Under the pieces are notes generated by a model. The model was not told where the DNA came from. It worked only from the letters and a program-made list of their open reading frames with translations, and searched no databases. From AP-15 sp035509615 (GTDB lineage Bacteria > Pseudomonadota > Alphaproteobacteria > ATCC43930 > CGMCC-115725): a stretch of 28,537 nucleotides of DNA. Location of the stretch: assembly GCA_035509615.1 (NCBI GenBank), contig DATJLK010000053.1, positions 1 to 28,537 of the forward strand. The letters run 5' to 3'. Below are positions 9,201 through 15,906 of the stretch, in pieces (position 1 is the first letter of the stretch; the number at the start of each line of letters is the position of its first letter). The position numbers and the translations under genes were made by a program.

Positions 9201-9777
9201 CCCGCTGCTCGTCCCCTATGGCGGGCAAACCATCGTCCTCGGCGGCGGCATCGCCGGCGTCGGCTCGGCCGATCGTTTTCTCGGGCTGCTCTGCGCCGCG
9301 ATGCGCCGTTGGCCCGACGCGCAGCGCCATTTCGAGGCGGCGTTGGCGATGAATGAGCGGATCGGCGCGCGCCTCTCCATCGCCCATACCCGATATGATT
9401 ACGCCGCGATGCTGCTGGCGCGGGCCGAGCCCGGCGATCGCGACCGGGCCGCGGCATTGCTGACGGCGAGCCTCGACAGCGCGCGCGAGATCGGCATGCG
9501 CGCCCTCGAGGCGCGCGCCTCGCGCCGCCTCGACGAATTGTCCGCCCCCGCCGTTCCCGTCGCCGTTCCCCCCGGCTTCCCCGACGAACTGACCCAGCGC
9601 GAGGCCGAGGTGCTGCGGCTGATCGCGATCGGCCGCAGCAATGCCGACATCGCCCTCGTTCTGTCGATCAGCCTCAACACCGTCGCCACCCATGTCCGCA
9701 ACATCCTGGCCAAGACCGGCTGCGCCAACCGCACCGAGGCCGCCGCCTACGCTATGCGTCTCGGCCTGGCGCCCTGA
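6223..9777 (+). CDS. Adenylate cyclase - STAND/AAA ATPase - TPR - LuxR regulator fusion
   Basis: A 1184-residue multidomain signalling protein. Residues 1-172 form a class III nucleotide cyclase domain with all six canonical catalytic residues: metal-binding D14 and D58, base-selecting K54 and D111, transition-state N118 and R122, at the spacing of mycobacterial Rv1625c. Residues about 203-480 form an AAA_16/STAND ATPase with Walker A GEPGIGKT (234-241) and Walker B LLLVLDDVHWAD. A long alpha-helical TPR-like region (about 580-1090) follows. The last 65 residues are a LuxR-type DNA-binding domain (TQREAEVLRLIAIGRSN..., NTVATHVRNILAKTG). It should make cAMP and/or bind DNA in response to an unknown ligand sensed by the STAND/TPR part. 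No membrane segment is seen. The ribosome-binding site at the ATG is weak. No obvious target operon adjoins it, although an acyl-CoA dehydrogenase gene follows after 351 bp. Confidence 0.93.
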   Translation: MSATRRLAAILAADVVGYSRLMGADEEGTLAALKTLRRELAEPKVVTHRGRIVKTTGDGLLVEFQSVVDAVRCAVELQQAMAADNADRPAEKRIELRIGINLGDVILDDGDIYGDGVNIAARLEALAPPGDICVSRVVREQVRDRLDLSFEDCGEQQVKNIARPVHVFRIRIASHAAPPTGRARSAGAGARHLAAAALASAEAFFVGRQRELDALRGAFDEACAGRGRIVMLAGEPGIGKTRTAQELAVHAAARDAVVLWGRCNEEAGAPPYWPWVQILGAALRDLDPDLLAGLGAVAGDIADIVPEIRELLPGVESSARIGDPSEARFRMFESIRQLLESLSRRRALLLVLDDVHWADAPSLRLLEFLAPELGGERLLLVGTYRATELSRQHPLSNALGGLARTPHFTRINLVGLSAEEVQAFIADAGTAAPSGLAQTLHGQTEGNPLFLREIVRFLEQRSARRPADGALPSAIRIPEGVTEVIGRRLNLLSAGTNEVLALASVIGRDFNGEVLTRAAAPLDEDALLEALDEAVAAHVLDETAPEQYRFTHNLIRMTLYDELRIARRRQYHRAVGNAIEALYRTNLDPHLPELARHFQAAGGDAESERAIDYAVRAGRRADALLAFEDAAQFFETALDAEERRGAGDREARCRLLFELGEALRKSGDLPRARATLLDAAETAHTLGLVDVMVRAAVAYEAAMWRYSYATDRPLPRRLLERVLRALPLTEDAMRVQVEGALARALLHSGAEAEARAQGARAVALARRLGDPAILATALSYYQSDFVWGPDRIEEALDIANETLAAANACGNLEIVANAHALRFQFELRLGNIAAADAEVEALRRLDRRIRQPTYTNGLLALDATLAILRGRLDQAERNYREVAAALRRSATGQADQLGIQMFMLRREQGRLAELGPLVAQFVRDNPAAAIWRPGLAALYLEIGRTEEARRAFEELAAGDFTGLPHDGRWLFCMVYLSEVCAELGDAARAAILYPLLVPYGGQTIVLGGGIAGVGSADRFLGLLCAAMRRWPDAQRHFEAALAMNERIGARLSIAHTRYDYAAMLLARAEPGDRDRAAALLTASLDSAREIGMRALEARASRRLDELSAPAVPVAVPPGFPDELTQREAEVLRLIAIGRSNADIALVLSISLNTVATHVRNILAKTGCANRTEAAAYAMRLGLAP

Positions 9778-9788
9778 TTGTTGCGTCG

Positions 9789-9819
9789 GCGCCGGCCCAT
9801 CATCGTCCTGGCCGGACGC
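9789..9819 (+). terminator. Hairpin after the cyclase gene, possible terminator
   Basis: Twelve bases after the stop codon, GCGCCGGCC can pair with GGCCGG-A-CGC (nine pairs, one bulged A, 12-base loop). It is GC-rich, but no U-tract follows, so intrinsic termination is uncertain. Confidence 0.3.
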
Positions 9820-9883
9820 GCTGTACGGGCCGTCTTGTCAAGAGCAAAGGGTTCTTGGATTAAAGGGTGGCCCTCCGCATCAT

Positions 9884-9970
9884 TGTCACCACCGGGCTTG
9901 ACCCAGTGATCCACGCTGGCGCGGCATCAACCGGATGTCCGAGATAGCCGGGTCAAGCCCGGCTATGACG
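9884..9970. repeat. Alphaproteobacterial intergenic palindromic repeat (VIAGLDPAI type)
   Basis: Two 13-bp arms are perfect reverse complements: CCGGGCTTGACCC at 9892-9904 and GGGTCAAGCCCGG at 9950-9962. Partly matching flanks extend to TTGTCA on one side and TATGACGA on the other. Read on the minus strand it encodes VIAGLDPAIS, a peptide met again and again in spurious ORFs of alphaproteobacterial genomes because this repeat is dispersed there. It lies in the 351-bp gap between the cyclase and acyl-CoA dehydrogenase genes. Apart from this repeat and the hairpin at 9789 I see nothing else in that gap. Confidence 0.8.
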
Positions 9971-10128
9971 ATTCGAGATCGTGCGAGTATCTCACTATTC
10001 CTGGTGAGGGAGCGGCACCGGGCGGGGTGGAGCGCATCTCGTCGGTTCTGACGATTTATCGGATTTGTCGGGTCCGTAAGATCGGCAATGGCGCGGCGGG
10101 GGCCGGGCCGACCTTTCGGGAGACGACG

Positions 10129-11292
10129 ATGAATGAGCAGGTCCTGTCCGACGCGCTGTTGCAGCGGTTCGCACAACGATGCGGCGTCTACGATCAAGAC
10201 AACCGGTTTTTCCAGGAGGATTTCGACGATCTGAAGAATGCCGGCTATCTGACATTGCCGGTGCCGAAGGAACTGGGCGGCGCCGGCTTCACCCTGGCGC
10301 AGATGTGTCGCGAGCAGCGGCGGCTCGGCTATCACGCACCGGCGACCGCACTCGGCGTCAACATGCACCTTTACTGGATCGGGCTCGCCGCCGATCTGTG
10401 GCGCCACGGCGACCGCTCGCTCGAATGGATGCTGCAGGAGGCGCTGGCAGGCGAAATCTTCAACGCCGGCCATTCCGAGCGCGGCAACGATCTGCCGGTG
10501 CTGCTGTCGACTAGCAAGGCCGAGCGGGTCGCGGGCGGCTTTCGTTTCACCGGGCACAAGATGTTCGGCAGCCTGATGCCGGTGTGGACCCGGATGGGAT
10601 TGCACGGCATGTGGGCCGATGCCGAGGGTGGGCCCAAAATCGTCCACGCCTTCATGCCGCGCGACAGTGACGGCTATCGCATCGCCGAGACCTGGGACAC
10701 GATGGGGATGCGCGCCACCCGCAGCGACGACGTGCTGCTGGAGGGGGCCTTTGTACCTGACAAATACATCGCGCGGATCGTGCCGGCGGGCGGCGCCGAT
10801 GCCTTTATCCTCGGCATCTTCGCCTGGGCCTTGCTCGGCTTTGCCGGCATCTATCACGGCCTCGCCCGCCGCGCGCTCGATTTGGCGCTCCTCGGGATCA
10901 ACAGCAAGACGGCTCTCGCGGTCAGCCGGTCGATGGCCTACCACCCCGAAATCCAGCATATGGTGGCCGAGATGATGCTGGCCTACGATCCGATCGGCCC
11001 GCATATCGAGCGGGTCGCCGAGGAATGGTCGAACGGTGTCGATTACGGCCACGGCTGGCCGGCGAAGATCGTCTCGGCCAAATATCATGCAGTCGAGGCG
11101 TGCTGGCGCATCGTCGACTGGGCGATGGAGGTGTCGGGCGGCGCCGGCATGTTCCGCAAGAACGAATTGGAACGGCTGTTTCGCGATGCCCGCTGCGGTC
11201 GTTTCCATCCGGCCAACACCTTCCTGGTGCACGAGATTGTCGGCAAGACGGCACTTGGCATCGAGCTCGGCGAGCAGCCGCGCTGGGGTTGA
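10129..11292 (+). CDS. Acyl-CoA dehydrogenase family flavoprotein
   Basis: This 387-residue protein has the acyl-CoA dehydrogenase fold: a helical N-terminal domain (about 1-115), a central beta domain with the TGHKMFGSL segment, and a C-terminal helical domain. The C-terminal part contains GGAGMFRKNELERLFRDAR, the usual Gly-Gly plus LxRLFRDAR FAD-binding signature. It would oxidise an acyl-CoA, or act as a related FAD enzyme. The segment that normally reads EGT-x-E and supplies the base in short/medium-chain enzymes here reads HPANTFLVHE, so this belongs to a side branch and the substrate is unclear. The start at 10129 has GGGAG six bases upstream; the longer in-frame ATG at 10027 lacks one. 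The ilvD gene follows 81 bp downstream on the same strand. Confidence 0.88.
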   Translation: MNEQVLSDALLQRFAQRCGVYDQDNRFFQEDFDDLKNAGYLTLPVPKELGGAGFTLAQMCREQRRLGYHAPATALGVNMHLYWIGLAADLWRHGDRSLEWMLQEALAGEIFNAGHSERGNDLPVLLSTSKAERVAGGFRFTGHKMFGSLMPVWTRMGLHGMWADAEGGPKIVHAFMPRDSDGYRIAETWDTMGMRATRSDDVLLEGAFVPDKYIARIVPAGGADAFILGIFAWALLGFAGIYHGLARRALDLALLGINSKTALAVSRSMAYHPEIQHMVAEMMLAYDPIGPHIERVAEEWSNGVDYGHGWPAKIVSAKYHAVEACWRIVDWAMEVSGGAGMFRKNELERLFRDARCGRFHPANTFLVHEIVGKTALGIELGEQPRWG

Positions 11293-11373
11293 ACGTAGCG
11301 GGTCGCGCATTGATTACGCCCAGGGGCGGCGGTAGGGTGCCGCCGCTTGCCGCCGCCCATGGGAGAAAACGAG

Positions 11374-13113
11374 ATGCCTGACGACGTTCGCCGCCCCGCC
11401 TTCGACAAGTCGCGCCTGCCGAGCCGGCATGTCACGCTTGGCCCCGAACGGGCGCCGCACCGCGCCTTTCTCTATTCGATGGGATTGACCGACGAGCAGA
11501 TTGCACAGCCGCTGGTCGGGGTCGCCACTACCTGGAACGAGGCGGCGCCGTGCAATATTGCGCTGTCGCGGCAGGCGCAGGCGGCCAAAAAAGGGGTCGC
11601 GGCCGCCGGCGGTACGCCGCGCGAATTTACCACGATCACCGTCACCGACGGCATCGCGATGGGCCATGAAGGGATGAAATCGTCGCTGGTCAGCCGCGAG
11701 GTCATCGCCGACTCGGTCGAGCTGACGATGCGCGGTCATTGCTACGACGGGCTTGTCGGGCTTGCCGGCTGCGACAAATCGCTGCCCGGGCTGATGATGG
11801 TGATGCTGCGGCTCAACGTGCCGTCGGTCTTCATGTATGGCGGCTCGATCCTGCCCGGGCGCTTCAAGGGCCATGACGTGACGATCGGCGATGTATTCGA
11901 GGCGGTCGGCTCGCACAATGTCGGGGCACTCTCCGACGCCGAACTGCATGAGCTTGAATGCGTTGCCTGCCCGTCTTCGGGCTCGTGCGGCGGGCTCTTT
12001 ACCGCCAACACGATGGCCTGTGTCTCCGAGGCGATCGGCTTGGCACTGCCCGGCTCGGCGGGGGCGCCCGCACCGTACGATTCGCGCGACAAATATGCCG
12101 AGGCCTCGGGCCAGGCGGTCATGGAATTGCTGCGTCGGAATATCCGGCCGCGCGACATTGTTACCCGCCAGGCGATCGAAAACGCCGCGATGGTGGCCAC
12201 CGCCGCTGGCGGGTCAACCAATGCCGGCTTGCACATTCCGGCGATCGCCCACGAAGCCGGGATCGAGTTCACGCTGCACGATTTCGGCTTGGTCTCGCAG
12301 CGCACACCCTATATCGGCGATCTGAAGCCGGGCGGCCGCTATGTGATGAAGGACCTGCACGATATCGGCGGCGTGCCGGTGTTGATGAAAGCCCTGCTCG
12401 ACGGCGGCTATCTGCATGGCGATTGCCTGACCGTGACCGGCAAGACGGTCGCCGAAAACCTGCGCGATGTGGTGTTTCCGACCGGGCAGGATGTCGTGAC
12501 GCCGACCTCGCGGCCGTTGGCGCCGACCGGCGGCCATGTCGTGCTCAAGGGCAATCTCGCGCCGCAGGGGGCGCTGGTAAAGGTCGCCGGCATGAAAACG
12601 CAATTGCGTTTTACCGGACCGGCGCGATGCTTTGACTGCGAGGAAGACGCCTTTGCCGCGGTCGATGCGCGCCGCTACCGCGAGGGCGATGTGATCGTGA
12701 TCCGCTATGAGGGGCCGCGCGGCGGACCGGGCATGCGCGAGATGCTGTCGACGACTGCGGCACTCTACGGCCAGGGAATGGGCGAGAAGGTCGGGCTGAT
12801 CACCGACGGGCGTTTCTCGGGCGCGACGCATGGCTTCTGCATCGGCCATGTCGGCCCCGAAGCGGCGGTCGGCGGACCGATTGCGCTGATCCGCGACGGC
12901 GACATGATCACGATAGACGCTGTCACCGGAACCCTTGACGTCGCGTTGAGCGCCGCCGAACTGGCCGCGCGCCGCAGCACCTGGGCGCCGCGCCATAACG
13001 GCTACCAGTCGGGTGCGTTGTGGCGCTATGCCCAGACCGTCGGCGACGCCGAGAAAGGGGCCGTCACCCACCCCGGCGCCCGCGCCGAAACCCACAGCTA
13101 CGCCGATCTTTAG
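11374..13113 (+). CDS. ilvD: Dihydroxy-acid dehydratase
   Basis: This 579-residue IlvD/EDD-superfamily protein dehydrates 2,3-dihydroxy-isovalerate and 2,3-dihydroxy-3-methylvalerate, the third common step of valine and isoleucine synthesis. Likely Fe-S cluster cysteines are C60 (NEAAPCN), C133 (AGCDKSLPG) and C205 (CPSSGSCGG). The C-terminal signature DGRFSGATHGFCIGHVGPEA and a GGSTNAGLH segment are intact. The length fits DHAD. Related sugar-acid dehydratases share the fold, but the motifs here look like true IlvD. The start at 11374 has GGGAG eight bases upstream; an in-frame ATG at 11347 lies before that site and is less likely. The gene is cytosolic. It lies 81 bp after the acyl-CoA dehydrogenase, away from other ilv genes in this window. 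Confidence 0.93.
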   Translation: MPDDVRRPAFDKSRLPSRHVTLGPERAPHRAFLYSMGLTDEQIAQPLVGVATTWNEAAPCNIALSRQAQAAKKGVAAAGGTPREFTTITVTDGIAMGHEGMKSSLVSREVIADSVELTMRGHCYDGLVGLAGCDKSLPGLMMVMLRLNVPSVFMYGGSILPGRFKGHDVTIGDVFEAVGSHNVGALSDAELHELECVACPSSGSCGGLFTANTMACVSEAIGLALPGSAGAPAPYDSRDKYAEASGQAVMELLRRNIRPRDIVTRQAIENAAMVATAAGGSTNAGLHIPAIAHEAGIEFTLHDFGLVSQRTPYIGDLKPGGRYVMKDLHDIGGVPVLMKALLDGGYLHGDCLTVTGKTVAENLRDVVFPTGQDVVTPTSRPLAPTGGHVVLKGNLAPQGALVKVAGMKTQLRFTGPARCFDCEEDAFAAVDARRYREGDVIVIRYEGPRGGPGMREMLSTTAALYGQGMGEKVGLITDGRFSGATHGFCIGHVGPEAAVGGPIALIRDGDMITIDAVTGTLDVALSAAELAARRSTWAPRHNGYQSGALWRYAQTVGDAEKGAVTHPGARAETHSYADL

Positions 13114-13291
13114 ACGTCGGTGTCGCTCGGCGTCCCGCCAACCGACCCGGGGCCGCTCCTGGCACGCGCTTACCGCCGGGTCGTGACCTCTTTGGTCATC
13201 TCGCTACGCCGGGAACCCGGGGGCCGCTCTCGGGCTGTTGCTGGCGCGGCGGCGACGACGGCGATCGGCGCTGTCCAACCCGGTTTGCGCT

Positions 13292-14017
13292 TCACGATCC
13301 GCCGTAAACCGGGATGACGGCACCCCGCGTGACCCGATTGTCGGCGGAGGCGAGGAACACGATCAGGCGGGCGATCTCTGCCGGGGCGACCCATCTGGTA
13401 AAATCGGCGTCTGCCATGACCGCGCGGTTTGCCGGCGTATCGAGGATCGAGGGTGCGACCGCGTTGACCCAGATTTCCTCGCCGGCGGTCTCTTGCGCCA
13501 GGGCCTGGGTCAACGCCGCGACCGCGGATTTTGATGCGGTATAGGCGATCATGCCGGCGCCGAGCCGCGGCTCGAGCGCCGGACGGGCGGCGACATTGAC
13601 GATCCGCCCGCCTTTGGCGCCACCCGGTCCAGGTTGCGCACGGGCGCGCAAAGCCCTGACCGCGGCGGCCGAGCATAAAAAGCAGGACAGCGCGTTCATC
13701 CGGAACTGAGCGACAAAATCGCTGCCCTGGGTTTCGGTAACCGGCGCCATCGCAAACCCGCCGGCGAGATGGATCGAAGCCCATAATGGCGGCAATGCCG
13801 CAAAAAAGCGGGTCACCGCTGCCTCGTCGGCGACATCGACATCGCGCACGATATGCACCGCCGGATCGCTCGCAAACGGACAGTCGGCCAGTTCCTCCGG
13901 GATGACGTTCGGCACGTGGCATATCGCCCCGGCAGCGCACAACTCTGCCACCACCGCTCGCCCGAGCGCCCCGGTCCCGCCAGTCACAACGACATGGCTA
14001 CCCGCAAAATCCGCCAT
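13292..14017 (-). CDS. Short-chain dehydrogenase/reductase, atypical active site
   Basis: This 241-residue SDR has a Rossmann cofactor motif TGGTGALG (12-19) and a catalytic-type Y159-x3-K163 in AYTASKSA. Two usual SDR features are changed. The NNAG structural motif reads HLAGG, and the segment that normally supplies the active-site serine reads NVAARPA (141-147) with alanines. This is reminiscent of dihydropteridine-reductase-like SDRs, which work without that serine. The substrate cannot be predicted. The ATG at 14017 (MADFAGSH) follows GGGGGTG; an in-frame ATG ten codons upstream is less likely. The stop lies 178 bp from the end of convergent ilvD. The Do protease gene ends 136 bp upstream on the same strand, so read-through is possible. 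Confidence 0.88.
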   Translation of the reverse strand: MADFAGSHVVVTGGTGALGRAVVAELCAAGAICHVPNVIPEELADCPFASDPAVHIVRDVDVADEAAVTRFFAALPPLWASIHLAGGFAMAPVTETQGSDFVAQFRMNALSCFLCSAAAVRALRARAQPGPGGAKGGRIVNVAARPALEPRLGAGMIAYTASKSAVAALTQALAQETAGEEIWVNAVAPSILDTPANRAVMADADFTRWVAPAEIARLIVFLASADNRVTRGAVIPVYGGS

Positions 14018-14153
14018 CCCTGCACCCCCACCGCTCCCGTCCGGCAATCATAGCTTTGTGTCGGCGCATCGGAAGCAATTTTCGGCGGCGGAAGAGAAGT
14101 GCCGGTTCGCAATCGCTCGCCAGCGGCAGAGGTCCGAGCAGCCCTGCCAACAT

Positions 14154-15716
14154 TCAACCCGCGTTGCCGTTACTTGTCGACAGGCCGACAAACATGCTGG
14201 AGCCGCCGCGATCGATCAGCAACAGGATGTTGCCCCGCTTGGCGGCTTCTTTCAGCGCCGCGGCCGCCTGCTGCGGGTTGGCAGCCGGCCGCTGGTCGAT
14301 CGATTGGATCACATCGCCGGCCTGGACACCCATCGCCGCAACCGGGCTGTTGTTGGCGATCTGCGTGACGACAACGCCGCTGATCCCGCTCGGGATCTTC
14401 AGCTCCTTACGCAGTTTGGGTCCGAGCGGGGCCAATTGCATCCCCAGCGCATGGCTCGGCGAAACACCTGGCGGCGTCTCGCCGGTTCCGGCGGCCGAAG
14501 CGATATTGGCCGGCATTGTGCCGATATCGGCGACGATCTGCTGGGTTTTGCCGTCCCGCTCGACGCTCAGATCGAGCTTGTTGCCGATCGGGGTTTCGGC
14601 CACGACCCGCGGCAAATCATGGGCGCTGTGGATCGGATGATCGTTCGCCGCGACGATTACGTCACCGGTTTTGAGGCCGGCCTTTGCTGCCGGACTGTCG
14701 GCAATGACCGAAGCGACCAGCGCGCCCTCGGGCTCGGCAAGGCCGAGGCTCTTGGCGATCGACGGGGTAACGTTCTGGATCGAGACCCCGAGCCACCCCC
14801 AGGTGACCTTGCCGTGCTGTTCAAGTTCGCTGACGACATATTTGGCGAGATTGGAGGGAATCGCAAAACCGATGCCGACCGAACCGCCCGAAGGCGAGTA
14901 GATCGCGGTATTGATGCCGACCACCTGGCCGCCGAGATCAAAGGTTGGACCACCCGAATTTCCCCGATTGATCGGCGCATCGACTTGCAGAAAATCGTCG
15001 TACGGGCCTTCGTCGATGTTGCGTCCGAGCGCCGAGACGATACCGGCGGTGACGGTGCCGCCGAGCCCGAACGGGTTGCCGACCGCCACCACCCAATCGC
15101 CGACTTTAACCTTGTCACTGTTGCCCCAGGCGACATAGGGCAGCGGTTTGTCGGTCTTGATCTTGAGCAGGGCGAGATCGGTGCGCGTGTCGCGGCCGAC
15201 CACTTCGGCCGGATACTGGCTGCGATCTTGAAAAGTCACCGTTACCTTTTCGGCATTCGCGACCACATGGTTGTTCGTCACGATGTAGCCACGTGGGTCG
15301 ATGACGAAGCCGGATCCGAGCGCGACCACCCGCTGGCCCGGCTGCGGCGTCGAAAACGGATTTTCAAAAAACCGATGCAGGAACTGGTCAAAGGGAGTTC
15401 CACCGAATTGTGGGAGGCCGTCATTGTCGCCGGCGCCATTGTCGCCGCTATTGCCCTGATCCGCCTCGCTGCTCTCGTCCTGCAGCGCCGCTTGTTGGTT
15501 CAACTGGACCGAGATGTTGACCACCGCCGGCAGCACATGCTGGACCAGCGGAGCAAAGCTCGGCAGCGCGATCGCGCCGGCTTGCTGCTGCCCCTGGGTC
15601 AGATTGCCGCCACCGGCGGCGGTGGCGCGATCGCTCGTTGCCGCAAGCGCCGATGCCGCCATCAGCGCGGCGCAGGTGACGCCCGCCAAGAGGGCGCGAA
15701 ATTTGCCTACCTTCAT
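14154..15716 (-). CDS. Do/DegP-family periplasmic serine protease (HtrA)
   Basis: This 520-residue envelope protease/chaperone degrades or holds misfolded periplasmic proteins. A Sec signal peptide (about 1-25: KVGKFR, hydrophobic core, ASALA) precedes a trypsin-like domain. The triad is H150 (TNNHVV), D180 (RTDLALLKI) and S254 (RGNSGGP). Two PDZ domains follow (about 290-390 and 430-515; the second ends near ANPQQAAAAL). An acidic Gly/Asp/Asn-rich linker (about 80-100) lies where Do proteins carry the flexible LA loop. I chose the ATG at 15716 because it places the signal peptide at the N-terminus; an upstream ATG at 15767 would add 17 polar residues. The gene is divergent from the ABC-type gene at 15907, and a GGAAC-type ECF promoter candidate lies upstream. 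DegP, DegQ and MucD cannot be told apart here. Confidence 0.93.
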   Translation of the reverse strand: MKVGKFRALLAGVTCAALMAASALAATSDRATAAGGGNLTQGQQQAGAIALPSFAPLVQHVLPAVVNISVQLNQQAALQDESSEADQGNSGDNGAGDNDGLPQFGGTPFDQFLHRFFENPFSTPQPGQRVVALGSGFVIDPRGYIVTNNHVVANAEKVTVTFQDRSQYPAEVVGRDTRTDLALLKIKTDKPLPYVAWGNSDKVKVGDWVVAVGNPFGLGGTVTAGIVSALGRNIDEGPYDDFLQVDAPINRGNSGGPTFDLGGQVVGINTAIYSPSGGSVGIGFAIPSNLAKYVVSELEQHGKVTWGWLGVSIQNVTPSIAKSLGLAEPEGALVASVIADSPAAKAGLKTGDVIVAANDHPIHSAHDLPRVVAETPIGNKLDLSVERDGKTQQIVADIGTMPANIASAAGTGETPPGVSPSHALGMQLAPLGPKLRKELKIPSGISGVVVTQIANNSPVAAMGVQAGDVIQSIDQRPAANPQQAAAALKEAAKRGNILLLIDRGGSSMFVGLSTSNGNAG

Positions 15717-15778
15717 CTCGACGGCCTCGATAAATCTGGTGGTTGGCGCGGCTCGATCGCGCCTCATCAGTTGGGGAA

Positions 15779-15803
15779 ATCGTGTAAAGGTGGCAAAAGT
15801 TCC
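15779..15803 (-). promoter_or_regulatory. Candidate ECF-sigma promoter of the Do protease
   Basis: Read on the minus strand, GGAAC (15803-15799, followed by TT, so GGAACTT) is separated by 16 bases from CGATTT (from 15782). This matches the GGAAC-N16/17-CGTT pattern of alphaproteobacterial EcfG-type promoters with one difference. It also matches the GGAACTT -35 of RpoE promoters. Transcription would start near 15772, leaving about 55 bases of leader before the protease ATG. Envelope proteases are classic targets of such sigma factors. Pattern match only. Confidence 0.42.
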
Positions 15804-15906
15804 AGAACCGATTGTCTTGAGGCGGAGCGACGACAGCGGCGAAATCTGCGTTTGTCCGGCTAGCTGGCCGCCAACCAGGAATTAACCGGCAGGGTGGAGA
15901 GTATAG

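Noticed and set aside
9886..11310. 474-codon minus-strand open frame opposite the acyl-CoA dehydrogenase gene
   Set aside because: Its C-terminus is the VIAGLDPAIS translation of the palindromic repeat and the rest is antisense to a real gene.
13114..13291. Possible small gene between ilvD and the SDR
   Set aside because: The short open frames have no ribosome-binding site or recognisable sequence; it is a normal convergent gap.
13902..15863. 653-codon plus-strand open frame opposite the Do protease and SDR genes
   Set aside because: It is antisense to a protease with an intact triad and signal peptide; composition is low-complexity Arg/Asp/Gly with no family resemblance.
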